Source of the DNA: Biomphalaria glabrata | Taxonomy: Eukaryota; Mollusca; Gastropoda; Planorbidae | Assembly (NCBI RefSeq): GCF_947242115.1 | Contig: NC_074726.1 | Span: 2,902,951 to 2,966,950, forward strand | Direction of reading: 5' to 3' | Length of the DNA: 64,000 nt | Part shown: piece by piece, positions 1 through 12,368 of the stretch | Layout: every line of letters starts with the position of its first letter | How positions within the stretch are numbered: position 1 is the stretch's first letter | Made by a program: the position numbers and the translations under genes | The notes under the pieces: model-generated | Databases searched by the model: none | Seen by the model: only the letters and a program-made list of their open reading frames with translations | What the model was told of the DNA's origin: nothing

Positions 1-775
1 GCTGTCTTGTCTAGGGGAGACGACTCCCAGAATGCCAAAGTGTTTTTGTAGTGAGTTAGATTTTGTTTAAAATACTATTTTATATTATTACTTAAGTCTA
101 CTTAATTTATTGTATTTCGTTTCAAGTTAATTTTGTCAATATTGTAATCAAAGTTATAGTTAATATTATTCACAAAGAAGTTATTCAAATTATTTCAAGT
201 TTCATAAGCTAAGGTATAATATGCCTACAGCGTTTGTTTTTTTTGTGTGTGTGTGTCTACCAGCAGTTTAGTGCTACAAGTTATTAACCAACCACAACAG
301 CTGTCAGAAACAGTTGACTTTTACATATAGTACATTTAAAAAAAATTAGTTTGTGAACGCTACTGAAACAAAGGTCATGCCATGATGTCATTGACACTCA
401 GTTTAAGGTATGCAAAGAATGTTGTTGTTGTTGGAGTAGTTTTTTTCCTGACAAAATTGGCCTAGTCCTATTCTTTCTTTAAAGCCAATTTGAATAGTTG
501 TTTTTTTTTTTTAAACTACTTTTGACTTATGATAGTTTGAGAACCATCTTCCCGCCGCAGGGTGAATGAACGTTTCACAAACTGATTATAAAGCAGAAGT
601 CAACAGGAAGTCATTATTTAATAGCACCATGTCTTTGTGGTACTCTTACAAAGACTTTTTTGTCAGCTTCTAAATTACAGTCTCTTCATCACTATCTTCT
701 CTTCAACACCCACCTCCCTCCCCCCTCCTATAATTAGTCTCGGTCTCGTCTGACGTAAATTCATTTTCATCCACT

Positions 776-808
776 CAGTGTTGACACACACACACACACA
801 CACACACG
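776..808. repeat. (AC)n microsatellite
   Basis: About 12 uninterrupted AC units. The remainder of 1-1016 is AT-rich with nothing recognised beyond a weak similarity of 36-110 to 30725-30800. Confidence 0.85.
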
Positions 809-1016
809 AACACTAGGCCCAAGGTTTATGTACGTCTCAAGACGCAATGGATGACTCGTGATCTCCCTCGGTTCCAGACGATGCCAGACCAGCGAGTCAC
901 TTCCGAGTCTTATTGGCGTTGAATGCCGGGAAGAGATTGCCGTCTAGGTCAGAGTCCAAAATAAAATAGAGACTTTTAGAAGAATTCTGCGTGGACGATT
1001 TGTACATGGGCGACGA

Positions 1017-1080
1017 CATTGGCGGATCTTTGGAGGGGGGGGGGGATTTTATCATAACCCTAACGCCCAGCAAACCCTAA
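1017..1080. mobile_element. Fragment of the hAT element family seen at 25172-27397
   Basis: CATTGGCGGATCTTTGGAG, a G run, then ATAACCCTAACGCCCAG. The reverse complement of the right end of the 25-27 kb element reads the same way (CACTAGCGGATCCAG, G run, AACCCTAACGCCCAG). Only this end is present; it stops abruptly at a LINE fragment at 1081. Confidence 0.6.
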
Positions 1081-1270
1081 CGAGGAATGTGCCTTTATCT
1101 TTGTGTCTTTCTGAGTATTTTATTAGAGTTTGTTTTTGTATTTGAAGATTATGGTTCAGTGTTTTATGTAGGCTATAATTGCTACTTTACTTTTGAGTCT
1201 TCTATTCTGAAGGCTTTCTAAACTTAGTGATTTTACTAAAGGTGTTACTCAAATGTGAATATTCGTTTGT
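1081..1270 (-). mobile_element. LINE-A fragment (ORF2 3' part)
   Basis: Reverse complement matches the + strand LINE fragments at 39534-39720 and 31868-31900: AATATTCACATTTGA, CTCAAAAGTAAAGTAGCAAT, and GACACAAAGATAAAGGCACA. It is the region just before the reverse-transcriptase C-terminus. Non-functional short fragment. Confidence 0.6.
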
Positions 1271-1869
1271 TATGAATGATGGATTGAAACATAGATTAAT
1301 GAATTGAAAATATGGATAAAAAGGTGTAAAGTTGCTGGATTAGAGAACATGAAATCGTATTTCCACGACTTTATTTTTTTATTCGTTAAATTTAAGGAAA
1401 TGCCTTGGGTAGTAGTAGTACAGCCAGACTCTCCATGGCTAAAGTGTAAAGGTGTTAATAAATAGTTAGTTCGATGTAGGCCTACTTAACAACAACAAAA
1501 CATGTTTATGGTAATCCTCATGCAATAATCGTTACATAAAACAGTTTGAGAACCACATTATAATAAACGTTTATAATGAGAGCAAAAACATGACTTTTTT
1601 GTAGTTTGACAAAGTATTTTTTTTTAATCTTTAAAACTATCAAAGTTGCAGCTGTCAAAGGAGTTGAGCCGAGACTCTTGAAACTCTAGGCTAACGAACG
1701 CTCCTTTCCGTTGGTCAAACTGAACAATTGGGGCTCAAGTAGATGTCTATATATCACATTTCTATTACCAGAGCCTTGAAACCAAAAAAAGCTCGGGGCT
1801 AGAGACAAGGCCAAAGGCCGAGTTCACCGCAGATATCCACCATTTCCCCTTATAATTGTATCGCACTAA

Positions 1870-4348
1870 CAGTGGCGTAGCATACATGGCGCGAAGCGGC
1901 TCAATGAACCCTGGCCCACGACCATTAGGGGCCCTTTACGCTTGGGCCCATGACTCTTGACTTGTTGAGAACTTGGGGGTGACACAAAAGTGAAAAAAAA
2001 TTTCATTTTTGTAAAAACCGATTTAAAAAATAGAATTTAGAAAAAGCTCCCTCAAACTATCCTGAACGTTGTATCAAAATTAAAGTTAACTTCAAAACCA
2101 GTGTTTGAAACTTCAATGTAAGGATTTGCTTTCCATTAAGTTTTGTAAATTGTAATGGTGGCTAGCCCTTAACGTGCGTTTGAGGTGACAATCGTTTCCA
2201 TATTGTCCCATTCTTTTTTTTCCTTGTCTGTTCATAAAACCATTGGTAGTATTACAGGAAGGGGGGATGGGGAGAGTTTGGTTAAGAAACAGGAATAGTC
2301 CTGAGTGTCACTAATTAAAATTTCGATACAGCTGAAAATTATTCAATTTTCTCAAAGCTCAATATGTTTTTATTTTGTTTTGTATTTAAAATATGTAAAA
2401 TTAATATTTTCTTTGATAATCCTGTCTGAATCATTTTCCAATCTTAGCGTTCAGGCTGATCTGTCAGCTGGTAAACGCACCAACAAAATAGTTAATTAAG
2501 AACAATTTTGGATCTTCGCTCTTTGCAATGAAAATCTGATCTTGTTTTGACCACTCGCTAATGCTCCTATATCTGCGACTATGACCTTATACTTGATGAA
2601 CTCCATCGGGTATGTTACAATGAACAGTCTATTTGATCTACATACAACTTCTCAATAACCTGGACTGCTCAATAGTATTATATGCGCGTATATCTGCGAC
2701 TATGAATTTATAATTGATGAACTGCAGCGGGTATATTAGTTTGAACAGTCTAAATGATCAGGAACTATATACAACTTTTCAATAACCTTGACTGCTCAAC
2801 GTGGATGCGTTAACCTGCTTGCCTTGTGTGTTATTGTAAGTGAAAGTATAATCTGGTAGTCTGACCAAAAAAATTTGTCTGACATAAAGAAAAATTTGTC
2901 TGACAAAAAAAAACAACTATTGAATCCGAAGAAGTTTACATTGTGAAATAGTGTAAGACAGCGATTCCAAAAATACGGCCCGCGGGCCAGATCCGGCCCG
3001 TGACGTGCATCCTTCCGGCTCGCCGAAATGTCGGCACAAAATATAGAAAAACCCCCCTTCCCACCCTAAAAAAAATTTTGAAAATGTATCTTTACCTGCG
3101 TTAGGCCTAATGGATTCGTACCAAGGCATTTAACATTAGCGTTTTCATGAAGTAGGACTCAGAATATAGAATCTACTAGGAAAAGTGAACGGATCTTTAA
3201 CCTTTTTGTAGAACATCATACCATGCTAGCCGACATGTTTGTTTTTATTAACAAAGTGTGGCTGTATTAAAAACAGAACTTACGCAATTTTCTGAAGCGT
3301 GCAAAGAAACTTCAAATATATCCCAATAATTCAGTGTAAGTACTAGATCCTAGGATCTCAAATAAAAGAGTTTCAGGTCAATTTCATTGCTTTTTTGTAC
3401 CTTTTTCCATCATGTGGCCCGCGACACTAGTGTTGGAAAATAAAATGGTCCGCAGATCGAATTAGGTTGGGCATCACTGGTGTAAGACATTCAATCAATA
3501 CGTAATCATTATATCAGAATAAAAAGGAGATGAAATCTAAACAAAATAAAAATAACATTCAATATTTAGCAAGCCAAAGAAACATCAGAGTGTTAACAGG
3601 AATAGTTAAATTTGACTAGGTTTGTGCTATTGCAATGAATGAGGAAACCGACATGGGGAGCAGGTTTATAACAAGATCTAGAAGATAGACAGATAACTAA
3701 ATGGATCATGGAATAGTGTCATTCTCTGACCAATGCTTAGTATTTTTTGAAACTTGGTTCATAGCTCTTAAAGAAATTTAACGCCTTATATTTATACAAA
3801 AAACATCAGAAAATTGCTATGAATATTCAGATTTGACAGGAAATCAAAGCCCAGCAGATTCAAAACGAGATAATAGATCTGTTGGGCAATGCAGTTCTTA
3901 CTGTGCTACTTAGAAGGCCAGAGAAATGTTCAGTAAATAAATATTCGATCTATTTACTGTTAAATAATGGACGTAGAACTAGATATTAGTTTGTATCAAT
4001 GTTTCAAAGCGTGACACCTAGAAGTGTTTTAGGAATGTCAATGTGTAGAATGGGAAATAGAACTCATAAAACATTTCTTTATGTATTTGAAACTCCGTTA
4101 ACTCGTTTCATTCTGTTCAAAAATTGTACAAACATTGACTTTTAATTCTTGTTGGAGTTTTAACAAAGTCAAACGTAATGAGATTATTAAAAAGCTTCTC
4201 TACTTGCATTGGAATGTCTTTTGGTCAATGGACCGATACATTCAGATGACTCGATTGTTTTGTCATACATTGTATTTGTCTTATTGGGGGAGGGGGCCCA
4301 CCAATATATTCTTGAACCCGGGCCCACGGGTATCATGTTACGCCACTG
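1870..4348. mobile_element. Possible degraded hAT-like element, ends only
   Basis: The left end CAGTGGCGTAGCATACATGG and the inverted right end CAGTGGCGTAACATGATACC match in 16 of 20 positions, and both are followed by GGCCC-rich sequence. No 8-bp duplication flanks them (CGCACTAA versus GCATGAAA), so they may belong to two separate insertions. Nothing coding between; a younger hAT MITE sits inside at 2959-3479. Confidence 0.35.
2959..3479. mobile_element. Non-autonomous hAT MITE with perfect 8-bp duplication
   Basis: Flanked on both sides by GTGTAAGA (2951-2958 and 3480-3487). Left end CAGCGATTCCAAAAATACGG then CCCGCGGGCC; right end GGCCCGCGACACTAGTG... GGGCATCACTG. The subterminal GGCCCGCGGGCC motif recurs in many animal hAT MITEs. 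A truncated relative lies at 42868-42950. Non-coding, 521 bp. Confidence 0.8.
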
Positions 4349-5529
4349 GCATGAAAGGGCCTGTTTCTTAAAATTGACGAGCCAGGCCATCGAACCTGTT
4401 CGTCCTTCTTAAAAATAACGAGGATATAGCGAGGGATATTTTGTACTTGAGAGCAAACGCAAAGGCATGAAAAAAACACTTCAAAACCTTGCAATCTACA
4501 TGACTACATGACATCTGATGCTAGGTTCAGGTGTTTCTAGGCAAATCTAGTAGGCCAAAGGGTGTTATTTGTCCAGAGTAACAACCAACAGATTATAGTC
4601 AGCCCCTATGAGGCAGCATACCAAATTTTAAAAACTTCAGTCCAGACATCAAATCACGAAAACAGACAGCCTTCGTCTTTCGGATCACAAAATGAGTGAT
4701 GAACCAATCGACCAAAGCTTTACATTCGTGTGGGAGTACAAACGCAATTTAATATCTTATTCCAATATGCAACTGGTCAATTATATTGGTCACTTCGAAA
4801 GCATATAAAAGCATATAAAAAAAAGGTGAATTACATTGATCAACTCGAAACCAGATAAAATTAGGTAATTCTTTTTTTTTTATTATAAGGTTTCATCATG
4901 CTTTTAATCCAGTGAGAGGCTAATGGATCTAGTACAAAAATAAAACTATACCTTCCTTGATAGAAAGTTGTTTTTTTTACTAGAGAGAAGACCAAACCAA
5001 GAAAATTGTCAGCAGTATATAAACAGTAGATAAACAAACTAACCCTCGTTTTATTTCCCCCCTCATTACCCAAGGAGGAAACGTGCAGAGTCTAAACCTA
5101 ATTGAATTGTGTTCCACCAGTTGATTGCAATGCATAGTGCAAGTAGAGATGCCGAGGACGTGACGAGTGCAATCCAGGATGCGATTCGATTAGCTATTGA
5201 ACAGACTCAAACAAGTGGCCTGGTCTACTGTAGTTCAATCAAATACGTTTTTAACCCTTGTTTACTGGCTATGTGCACTTAGTTTATTCTAAAATCAGGG
5301 GCGTGTTTAGGGTAAATGGGGTGTCAGAATCCAAGGATTACTTGTACGCGCACTTTTGATCCTCACACAAAAAAAAAGTTATTGACGATGTCAATTTTAT
5401 GTGAATGATTAAAGCGAATATCAACGTAAGGAAACTACATATGAAAAATTTAGAAATAAGATTTTTAAGTACAAAAAAGTACACAAACATTTTCATAAGC
5501 CTCTTTCAACACTTGCTATGTTCTGTACA
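3488..5529. other. No gene recognised
   Basis: Apart from the possible hAT end at 4285-4348 and a CAGGGGCGTGTTTAGG hAT-end-like word at 5297, this is AT-rich sequence. Short open frames on both strands overlap each other and look random. Confidence 0.4.
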
Positions 5530-6116
5530 CTATACTATGGCCTCCTTCAGACTATGGATCATCTCATGGAAATGAGATGAATGCCTGGGCATTAGCTGTG
5601 GTCGGAGCGATGTCGCCCACACATCAGTTCCCCCCTCTCCACGCAGCTGATGTATCCATAGGAAAGGCAGTGCCATATAGTTAGGGTCAGCGGCGTCGCA
5701 AGTTCTGCCAGAGTGTAGCACTGGTAGCTGCAAACTGCCTTAGGGTCGCCAGCTCCTAATTTTTCCTCAGGGTTGACTCCCGAAGCCTTTCCCATAATTG
5801 GGTATAGCTGCAAGGCAACAGAGGTTTGAATTCAGAGTTTTCTTCTCCAAGGTGGGTAGCCAGCCATGGCTTACGAGCCCCTCCTGCCCGAAGCTTACTG
5901 GTTAAGGCGCCAGTACATGCCTTTGCCCCTTCTGTTAGTTAGAACAGTTCCGCCGGACTCAATATCTGAGCCACACGTGAAGGCTAGGAGTTGGACTGGT
6001 TGTCAGACGCTATTTGAGACGCATGCCATTGGGAAGCATTTTATAGGTAGTGGGGTGCTTACATCCATTACCACTTCCGGCAATGACAACCTTGTGTACA
6101 ACAGAACCACAAAATA
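5530..6116 (-). repeat. GC-richer dispersed repeat, possibly a LINE 5' region
   Basis: About 590 bp with clearly higher GC than its surroundings and several overlapping open frames on both strands but no recognisable protein. I recall similar sequence (TTGCAGCTATACCCAATTA, then GGGAAAGGCTTCGGGAGTCA on the - strand) as a dispersed repeat in snail genomes. Classification as a LINE 5' part is a guess. Confidence 0.35.
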
Positions 6117-7069
6117 ACTATTTATAGATTAATAATTATCCACCATCGAGGGAAACTTCCAATCGGGAATTTTCGTAATCAAGTTAATCACAGTAATCTG
6201 CTCTTAGCTTACACCTTGATTTTGTAGATCCGGTTCACGGCCTTTAAAGCATTAATTAAATTACAGGAAGAGAGAAGAAAAAAAATGTGTCTTCATTTAG
6301 AATGTAAAAAGTGAACATTGAAAGATTACGATTACGAAATCATGCATGGGGGGGGGGGGGTGTTCAAAAGAAAGGCACGTGTTCATAAATGGATGTCCAC
6401 AATTTTTTTAAACTTATTGAAGCGTTGTTTAGCCGAGATTAAATGACTTTGTTACGTAAATCCTTAAACTTGAACGGCCAGCACTGTCAAGGCTGGTGTA
6501 ATAAGTAGTTTACATTGAGATTTCGCCTATTTCCACGTGGATTTTTTATTTTTTTTGGTACCGGCTGAGAGTGAAGTCCAGGTTGTACATCATTAATTGA
6601 AGCTTTCTTTAATATCAAATTGATTTCTTAATTTCTATAATTTTAATTCAAATCAATTAATTTTGTGACCTCTTTTTTTTTTCCTTTTACTAATTTTTTT
6701 TTCAAATGGTCTGCGCAAAACGCGACGTGGCTGTGACACCTCCTCTTTCTCGCTAATCCTCACCCACACACGCAGCAGATATCCACCCAGCTATCCCCAA
6801 CTTGTCCTATTCTGGATCCTCTGCTCTGTGCTGATATCAGCCCAAACACCCAGCTATTGATTGTATTATCATTTCTAATTAGTTTTAATGGACCCGTTCT
6901 TTTGTTATTGTATCTGTTTTATGGCCAGGCTGTTATTTTGTTAATGAGTTTCCTCGCTCTCAAAACGAGGCTGATCACGCACTAGTTCTTTCCGGATATA
7001 GACGAAAAGGTCATGTAAAAAAAAAAGAAATCAAAATATATATTTTTTAAACTTTTTTTAAAAATAGAA
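6117..7069. other. No recognised feature
   Basis: AT-rich with poly-T runs and a G run at 6350. No exon or repeat family that I can name. Confidence 0.4.
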
Positions 7070-7130
7070 GCACATTTACATCCATTTCTTTAAATACTGT
7101 AAGATTTATTTCCCTTTCTCCATATCAAAG

Positions 7131-7405
7131 AAAAAGTAATTAATTACCACTAATTAATTAATCGATAGTATAATTTTTTTTATTGATTCATTCTTTGTTA
7201 GGACAATGTATAATTGTGTAAAGTTTCAACTTGGATCCAAGAATGGGAAGTGGGAGAAAATAACGTGTTCATAATGTTCTCCCACCAAAACCCATTCTTG
7301 GATCAAGTTGAAACTTTACACAATTATTTATTGTACCTAAATAAACATGAATCAATTTTTTATTAAATTAACCAATTATTCAATTAATTATTGGTAATTA
7401 TTTTA
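7131..7405. mobile_element. Foldback (long hairpin) element
   Basis: Two arms face each other about 7265: TGTGTAAAGTTTCAACTTGG and TCCAAGAATGGG on the left are mirrored by CCCATTCTTGGATCAAGTTG and AAACTTTACACAATTA on the right, and TAATTAATTACCACTAATTA by TAATTATTGGTAATTA at the outer edge. Such a hairpin of about 130-bp arms is typical of foldback MITEs. A half copy lies at 62520-62730, which shows it is a repeat family. Confidence 0.7.
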
Positions 7406-7469
7406 TTTATATTGAATAATGGAAATAACTTCAACATTTATTGATATATATAGTTGTTAGTCTCAAATG

Positions 7470-7895
7470 TGTATCCCGCGGCATTTGTGAGTGACCTCCA
7501 GCTGTCTCGTTCTGACGCCGCATGCAACCAGATGCTCTCTTCTATGTCAGCTAAGGTAAGTTGGCGCCTAAGCTGGTCTTTGAAGCGTTTCCGTGGGGCA
7601 CTTCTGTTACGTCGACCTCATTTTAGCTCACCAAAAAAGACTGCCTTTGGTATACGTTCCTTTACCATACGGGATACGTTCCTTGCCCTATAGAGGTCCC
7701 TCTATACTGTCCATACCGGCGTTCGCAAGGACATCGCCGAGAACAGACGCAGATGGCTAAAAGAAAATCTAAATCGACCACCTGCGGACAATGGTTATGC
7801 TGCCCTGGAAGTGGCAAAATATGTAGGTCACAACTGGGGCTGCGCCGCCACGGGAAATACTGCATTCTCCACTAATCTTCGGACACGAAGACAAG
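7470..7895. mobile_element. 5'-inverted LINE 3' end
   Basis: The part 7470-7690 reads on the - strand as FGELKRGRRNRSAPRKRFKD and then RRQLTLADIEESIWLHAASE RDSWRSL, a common LINE ORF2 C-terminal region. The part from 7690 reads on the + strand as the following region, ending in a Cys/His knuckle (CCPGSGKICRSQLGLRRHGK, YC). The two parts are consecutive in the LINE but inverted relative to each other, the pattern left by twin priming during insertion. Degraded by frame slips. Confidence 0.65.
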
Positions 7896-7999
7896 CCTTA
7901 TTATTATTAGTTGTTAGTGCGGAGTTGTTGTTTTTTTCCCTTAGATATTGTTTTTGAAAGCATTTTTTATATTTAGCTGGTCACGTTTCGGACGTTTCT

Positions 8000-8112
8000 T
8001 CACAGCTGACTATTACTGGATCCTAGCCCATACCTGGACGGCGAGGATGACGGTAGGCAGGGTTCTAACCCTGGACCATCGAGACGACACTACTGAGCGC
8101 ATATAACATGAT
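8000..8112 (-). repeat. Diverged SINE-II copy
   Basis: GGCAGGGTTCTAACCCTGGA, CCATCGAGACGACACT and GAGCGCATATAACATGATCT match the head (B box and A box side) of the SINE-II family, reversed. Old and incomplete. Confidence 0.45.
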
Positions 8113-8894
8113 CTGGCAGTCAAGTTATAATTTTTATTACATTTGCTTGCTGCATAGCTAAGTAGATTCTTTGGATATTGTTTTTATGGTCTTGACATAT
8201 ACGTTTTTTAATAACTTACTCTTTACATAAAATACACGCATTTAAATTGCTTTTTCTAAGCTTAAGTGGCTTGTGAGTAGAGAGTTACAATGGCATACTT
8301 AAGGTGATTGTATGTAAGACTATATAATAAACAACAAACTAAAAGGTTTGGCAATAAGACAAAACATTAGAGCCAATTATCTAAGTGTTTTTTTCAAACG
8401 TTAAGCAAAGCCTTAAAATAGAGACAATTAAATATAACAACGATCATCCATTTAGTCACGTGGACAATGAAGCAATTACTTTTAAAAAAAAAAAACATTA
8501 TTCAAAATAGACTAACCAAAAACAAAAGAATAATGCAGAATTTCTCAAGGGACGTAACTTGTTTTTTTTTTATATCCTTCATTCTTTCGAAGCAAAACAA
8601 AAGTTCGTTGAACAACTATTATACAATCTATCAAAACGAAATATTATTGACACTAACACTCGAGCGTTATAAGCAGAATATTATGATATCCACTTATCAA
8701 TCAATAACAAGCTTACTATCTTTACATTGCAATGAGGACTAGTTGATGAACTTTTTTTTTCCCCCTTATATAATGAAATGTATGTGTCTTTTGTTTGGTA
8801 TTGAGAAATTAACTCTTCACACTTTCCTAACATTCTCTCGACACATTATTGAAGATAATTGAATATAATTATCTTACGACAACCCTAGCAAATT

Positions 8895-9135
8895 CCTGAA
8901 CATTTTAAAACGCCCACAACACACTATTAAGACAACCTAACAAACGCTTAATGCAATCTTAACACGCTCTTGAAACACTCTTAAAACAACACATGACTGA
9001 CACACTCTTGACACATTCTTCCTGAAACACACTTACTACACTCTCAAGACACATTTGACACACTCTTAAGACACTTCTAAAAAAACACACTTTTAACACA
9101 TGCCTCTGACACACTCATGACACATTCTTGATCGA
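8895..9135. repeat. Irregular short tandem repeat (ACACACTCTTGACACATTCTT type)
   Basis: A loose repeat of 18-25 bp built on CACACTCTTRASACA runs through this stretch with many substitutions. No coding potential. Sequence on both sides (8116-8894 and 9136-10034) is AT-rich and shows nothing I recognise, apart from homopolymer and CT-rich runs near 9790 and 9990. Confidence 0.6.
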
Positions 9136-10034
9136 AGCTCAAATCTGATAAAAGAAAATAAATGATCACATGCAAACAATGTAACATTCTAAAGTTTCAT
9201 AAGCCAAAATTACAAACACAATAATTGTATTTACAAAATAAACTTTGCATTGAGATTGGTCCTCAGTACATTAAGATAAATAATAAATTTACTCCAATGA
9301 AATTTTTTTTTTGAAAAAAAAAGCAAAATATTTGAAGGACTCAGAATAACAGATACGAACAACAACAAAAAAGAGTTAAAGTTTTAATCTCGGCAGAAAT
9401 AAGACCCCGGCTACCGTTGTCTCGGCTTTTGCTTTACATACGTCGACAAGAACAAAAAATGTTTCAGATTTTCTGACAACATCTCGTCTTTTTCTTTAAT
9501 TATGTTTCCGATTTCCCTGGAGCCCCTCTCCCTCGGAGACACATCTCTAAGCAATGCCCCACAATTGACAAGATAGAGGCAGCTGCTGTACAGCGGTATT
9601 GGGGATAACATGAAAAACAAAAGGGAGGGGGGGGGGAACAAACCCATTTGGCAACTGACTTTGTCATAGACCAGGCAAAACTTAATTTGGTCCGTACATT
9701 TTTTTTAATTGGACTTTCTATTGTTAGTCCATACTTGGCATCTTTCATACAGAACTACTTTCTTCCTGGATTAAGGTATCAAGTATTATCCTCCCCCCCC
9801 CCCCCAAGCGTATGTTAAAGATAAAACTAAATACTAAAAGGTTTGGTTTATACTTCATTGTGACAGTTTGGATCAGACACAAAAGGATTTCAATGCTGAG
9901 GTTCTATTAAGTTACATGAATGTTAACAGCCCCCCTCTCTGTCTGTCTCTCTCGCAGAAAATCTTGCCTCTTACTCCTTCTCCATTTCCCTTTTCTCTCT
10001 CTCTCTCTCTCTCTCTCTTTTTCTCGCCATTAAG

Positions 10035-10215
10035 AAAAGTGCATTTATCTTTGTGTCTTTCTGAATATTTAGTATCTCATTCTTTATTTTTCATTTGCTA
10101 ATTTAGTTTCATTAATGTATTGCTGCTACTTTGATGTTTAGTCTTATGTCCTGGAGTGTCTGTAAGTTAAGTGATTTGACTAATGGTGTTACTCTAGCAT
10201 GAGTACGAATATTTA
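10035..10215 (-). mobile_element. LINE-A fragment
   Basis: Same region as 1081-1270: on the + strand TGCATTTATCTTTGTGTCTT and TGCTGCTACTTTGATGTTTA, then GTGTTACTC. Degenerate, no open frame. Confidence 0.5.
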
Positions 10216-10511
10216 TTTGTGTTAATTCTCACGGCTTTTCTACTTAAGTAGAAGGATCATAAACATAGGATGCTTACTCACATATGTCTAAATAGAGTTA
10301 AATAGCGTTCTATTTTAATTTTTTTTCCTGCATTGGTTTCTTAATTATTTCATCAAGTATTTATTTGTGTTAATTCTCACGGCTTTTCTACTTAAGTAGA
10401 AGGATCATAAACATAGGATGCTTATTCACATATTTGTCTAAATAGAGTTAAATAGCGTTCTATTTTAATTTCGTTTTTTTTTTCTGCATTGGTTTCTTAA
10501 TTATTTCATCA
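10210..10511. repeat. 2x ~148-bp tandem duplication
   Basis: Two near-identical copies (10210-10357 and 10358-10511), each with TTAATTCTCACGGCTTTTCT, ACTTAAGTAGAAGGATCATA and CTGCATTGGTTTCTTAATTA. They differ by a few indels in T runs, so the duplication is recent. Non-coding. Confidence 0.85.
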
Positions 10512-10749
10512 ATATGCATATTCTATGATAACAATTTATAATTTTTTTATTTTTTTTTTTGTATCATGCTCCAGGTTGATTCCATTTCTGTAATTCAAAT
10601 TCTTTATAAAATGTAAATATCTTGTATTGTTTTTTATTGTTTTATTTACAATGACATGCCTTCAGTCGCAAAACCAAGCCTGTTTATTCTAAAGCTAATG
10701 CAATTAGGTAGATCATTTATTTACATTAGAAACAGGCCTAAGTAAAGAA

Positions 10750-11020
10750 AGTTCCCCTTTCAGACGGTCTATAGGGCATATAATGATAAGGTCATCAGTT
10801 TCTTTGGCCAACGGTTTACGAGCAGGGCCAGCAGGGTGTCATGTTGTCATCACAACGACCAACCGACTTTACTGTCACCAACTGAGGTCAGGTACCCATT
10901 AGTGCTGGGTGGACTCAGGGGCGCCCTGAAAATCCCGAAATTCAAAATCCCAGTCATCACTGAGATTCGAACCCTGGAACCAAGGTTCGGAAGCCAAGCG
11001 CTTAACCACTCAGCCACCGC
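10750..11020 (-). repeat. SINE-I (tRNA-derived) copy
   Basis: Read on the - strand: GCGGTGGCTGAGTGGTTAAG (A box), CAGGGTTCGAATCTCAGTGA (B box), then TTTCGGGATTTTCAGGGCGC, CCACCCAGCACTAATGGGTA and the tail GTCTGAAAGGGGAAC. Same family as the well-preserved copy at 58571-58865. Confidence 0.85.
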
Positions 11021-11311
11021 CTAAGATTGTTCCTTTATAGACACTTTAGTTAACTTTTAGTGGTGCTGATCAAGAGTTATCTTTAATTACAGTTTGCTCT
11101 CTATCTATTTAAAACTTTGGAACCATCGCGGTAATGGACCACATTACAATGAAATGTCTTTAACTAATACAGACGGCTGTCTGATTCAAGTAATGTATAG
11201 AATATTTAACAATAACCCCGTAAAATCGCAAGGATTCTCAAGCCATTGTGTATGGGAAGAAAGTATCAGCTGACAAGCTTAATATATTGCTACTCAAAAC
11301 TTATGGTAATA

Positions 11312-11352
11312 TTATCTTATCTTATGTATAACAGACGTTACTTTAAAAAAAA
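11312..11352 (-). repeat. LINE-A 3' tail remnant
   Basis: TATCTTATCTTATGTATAAC and AGACGTTACTTTAAAAAAAA are the reversed LINE-A end (see 18280-18510). Short remnant. The flanking 11353-12368 is AT-rich with no feature I can name. Confidence 0.5.
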
Positions 11353-12368
11353 GTCGTTGGTTTTCCTGGTTGATTCAGGCGACCCATTTCATTCTCTAAT
11401 AGCACTAGGGAAGAATGAGCACTTGTATTTGTCCTAGCTTAGGAATAAGATTATTTGAGAAACAAATGAAGAATATAAAAAAAAAAAATACTATAAAATG
11501 TTTACTTACTAATCACGTTTAAACAAATAATCTCCAACAAAAAAGGTTTGAATATCAGTACAGTCTATATCACAGCTCGCAGACGATCACATTACGTCAC
11601 AAGGAAAAACAAAAAGTTTAAAGTGTAATTCTACAATCCAAATCCAAAAGACAGAAATAAAAGAGTGTGTAGCAATAATTGGTCATGTGACCCAATTAAT
11701 CTTGTACGGCTTGATCTTTTTGTTGCTGTTTTTTTTTTATTTTGTTTTCTGTGCCATTTTATTTTTTACAGTTGACCATCGCACGGGAATCCATGGTGAA
11801 TAACTTCCTATTGGCTGGGTCATTCATTACCTGTTAAAAATACAAAAGGGAAACAATTGAATACAATAATCAGAGTGGTTCTCTAATGTATATACATCTC
11901 GTACTTTTATGTGTACATTGCCATAACAATGACACAGTAGATAAGGTGGAAGACAAACAGATCAATGATTTTAATAGAATAAAATTGCATAGGTAGAGTG
12001 ATCAGACGCAATACAAAATGAGGAATTGGTGTCACTCTGTTAGTGCACTCCCTTTGCTCGTTTCTAGTCTTCTTTATTGTGTAATTTTACAACCTGAAAG
12101 CGCTAGAATTCTCGTTCTTGTGGGTGTATATGACTGAAAACAAAGTTGGCAGCGTGCATTTTTTTTATTTGTAAGATCAAATTGAAACCCCATTATTAAT
12201 CCCACGCAAATCTTAAAATAGACCGATTGGCTACATGTAGGGCTCTGGTCTAAAAATAGACGTCATGTGACTAAAAATAATCTCAACAGCATCTGCTTGT
12301 TTTATCTCTAAACTCAGGGGATCAATACTCTCATATCCTCTCACAATGAGCTCTCCAATTTCATGTAG

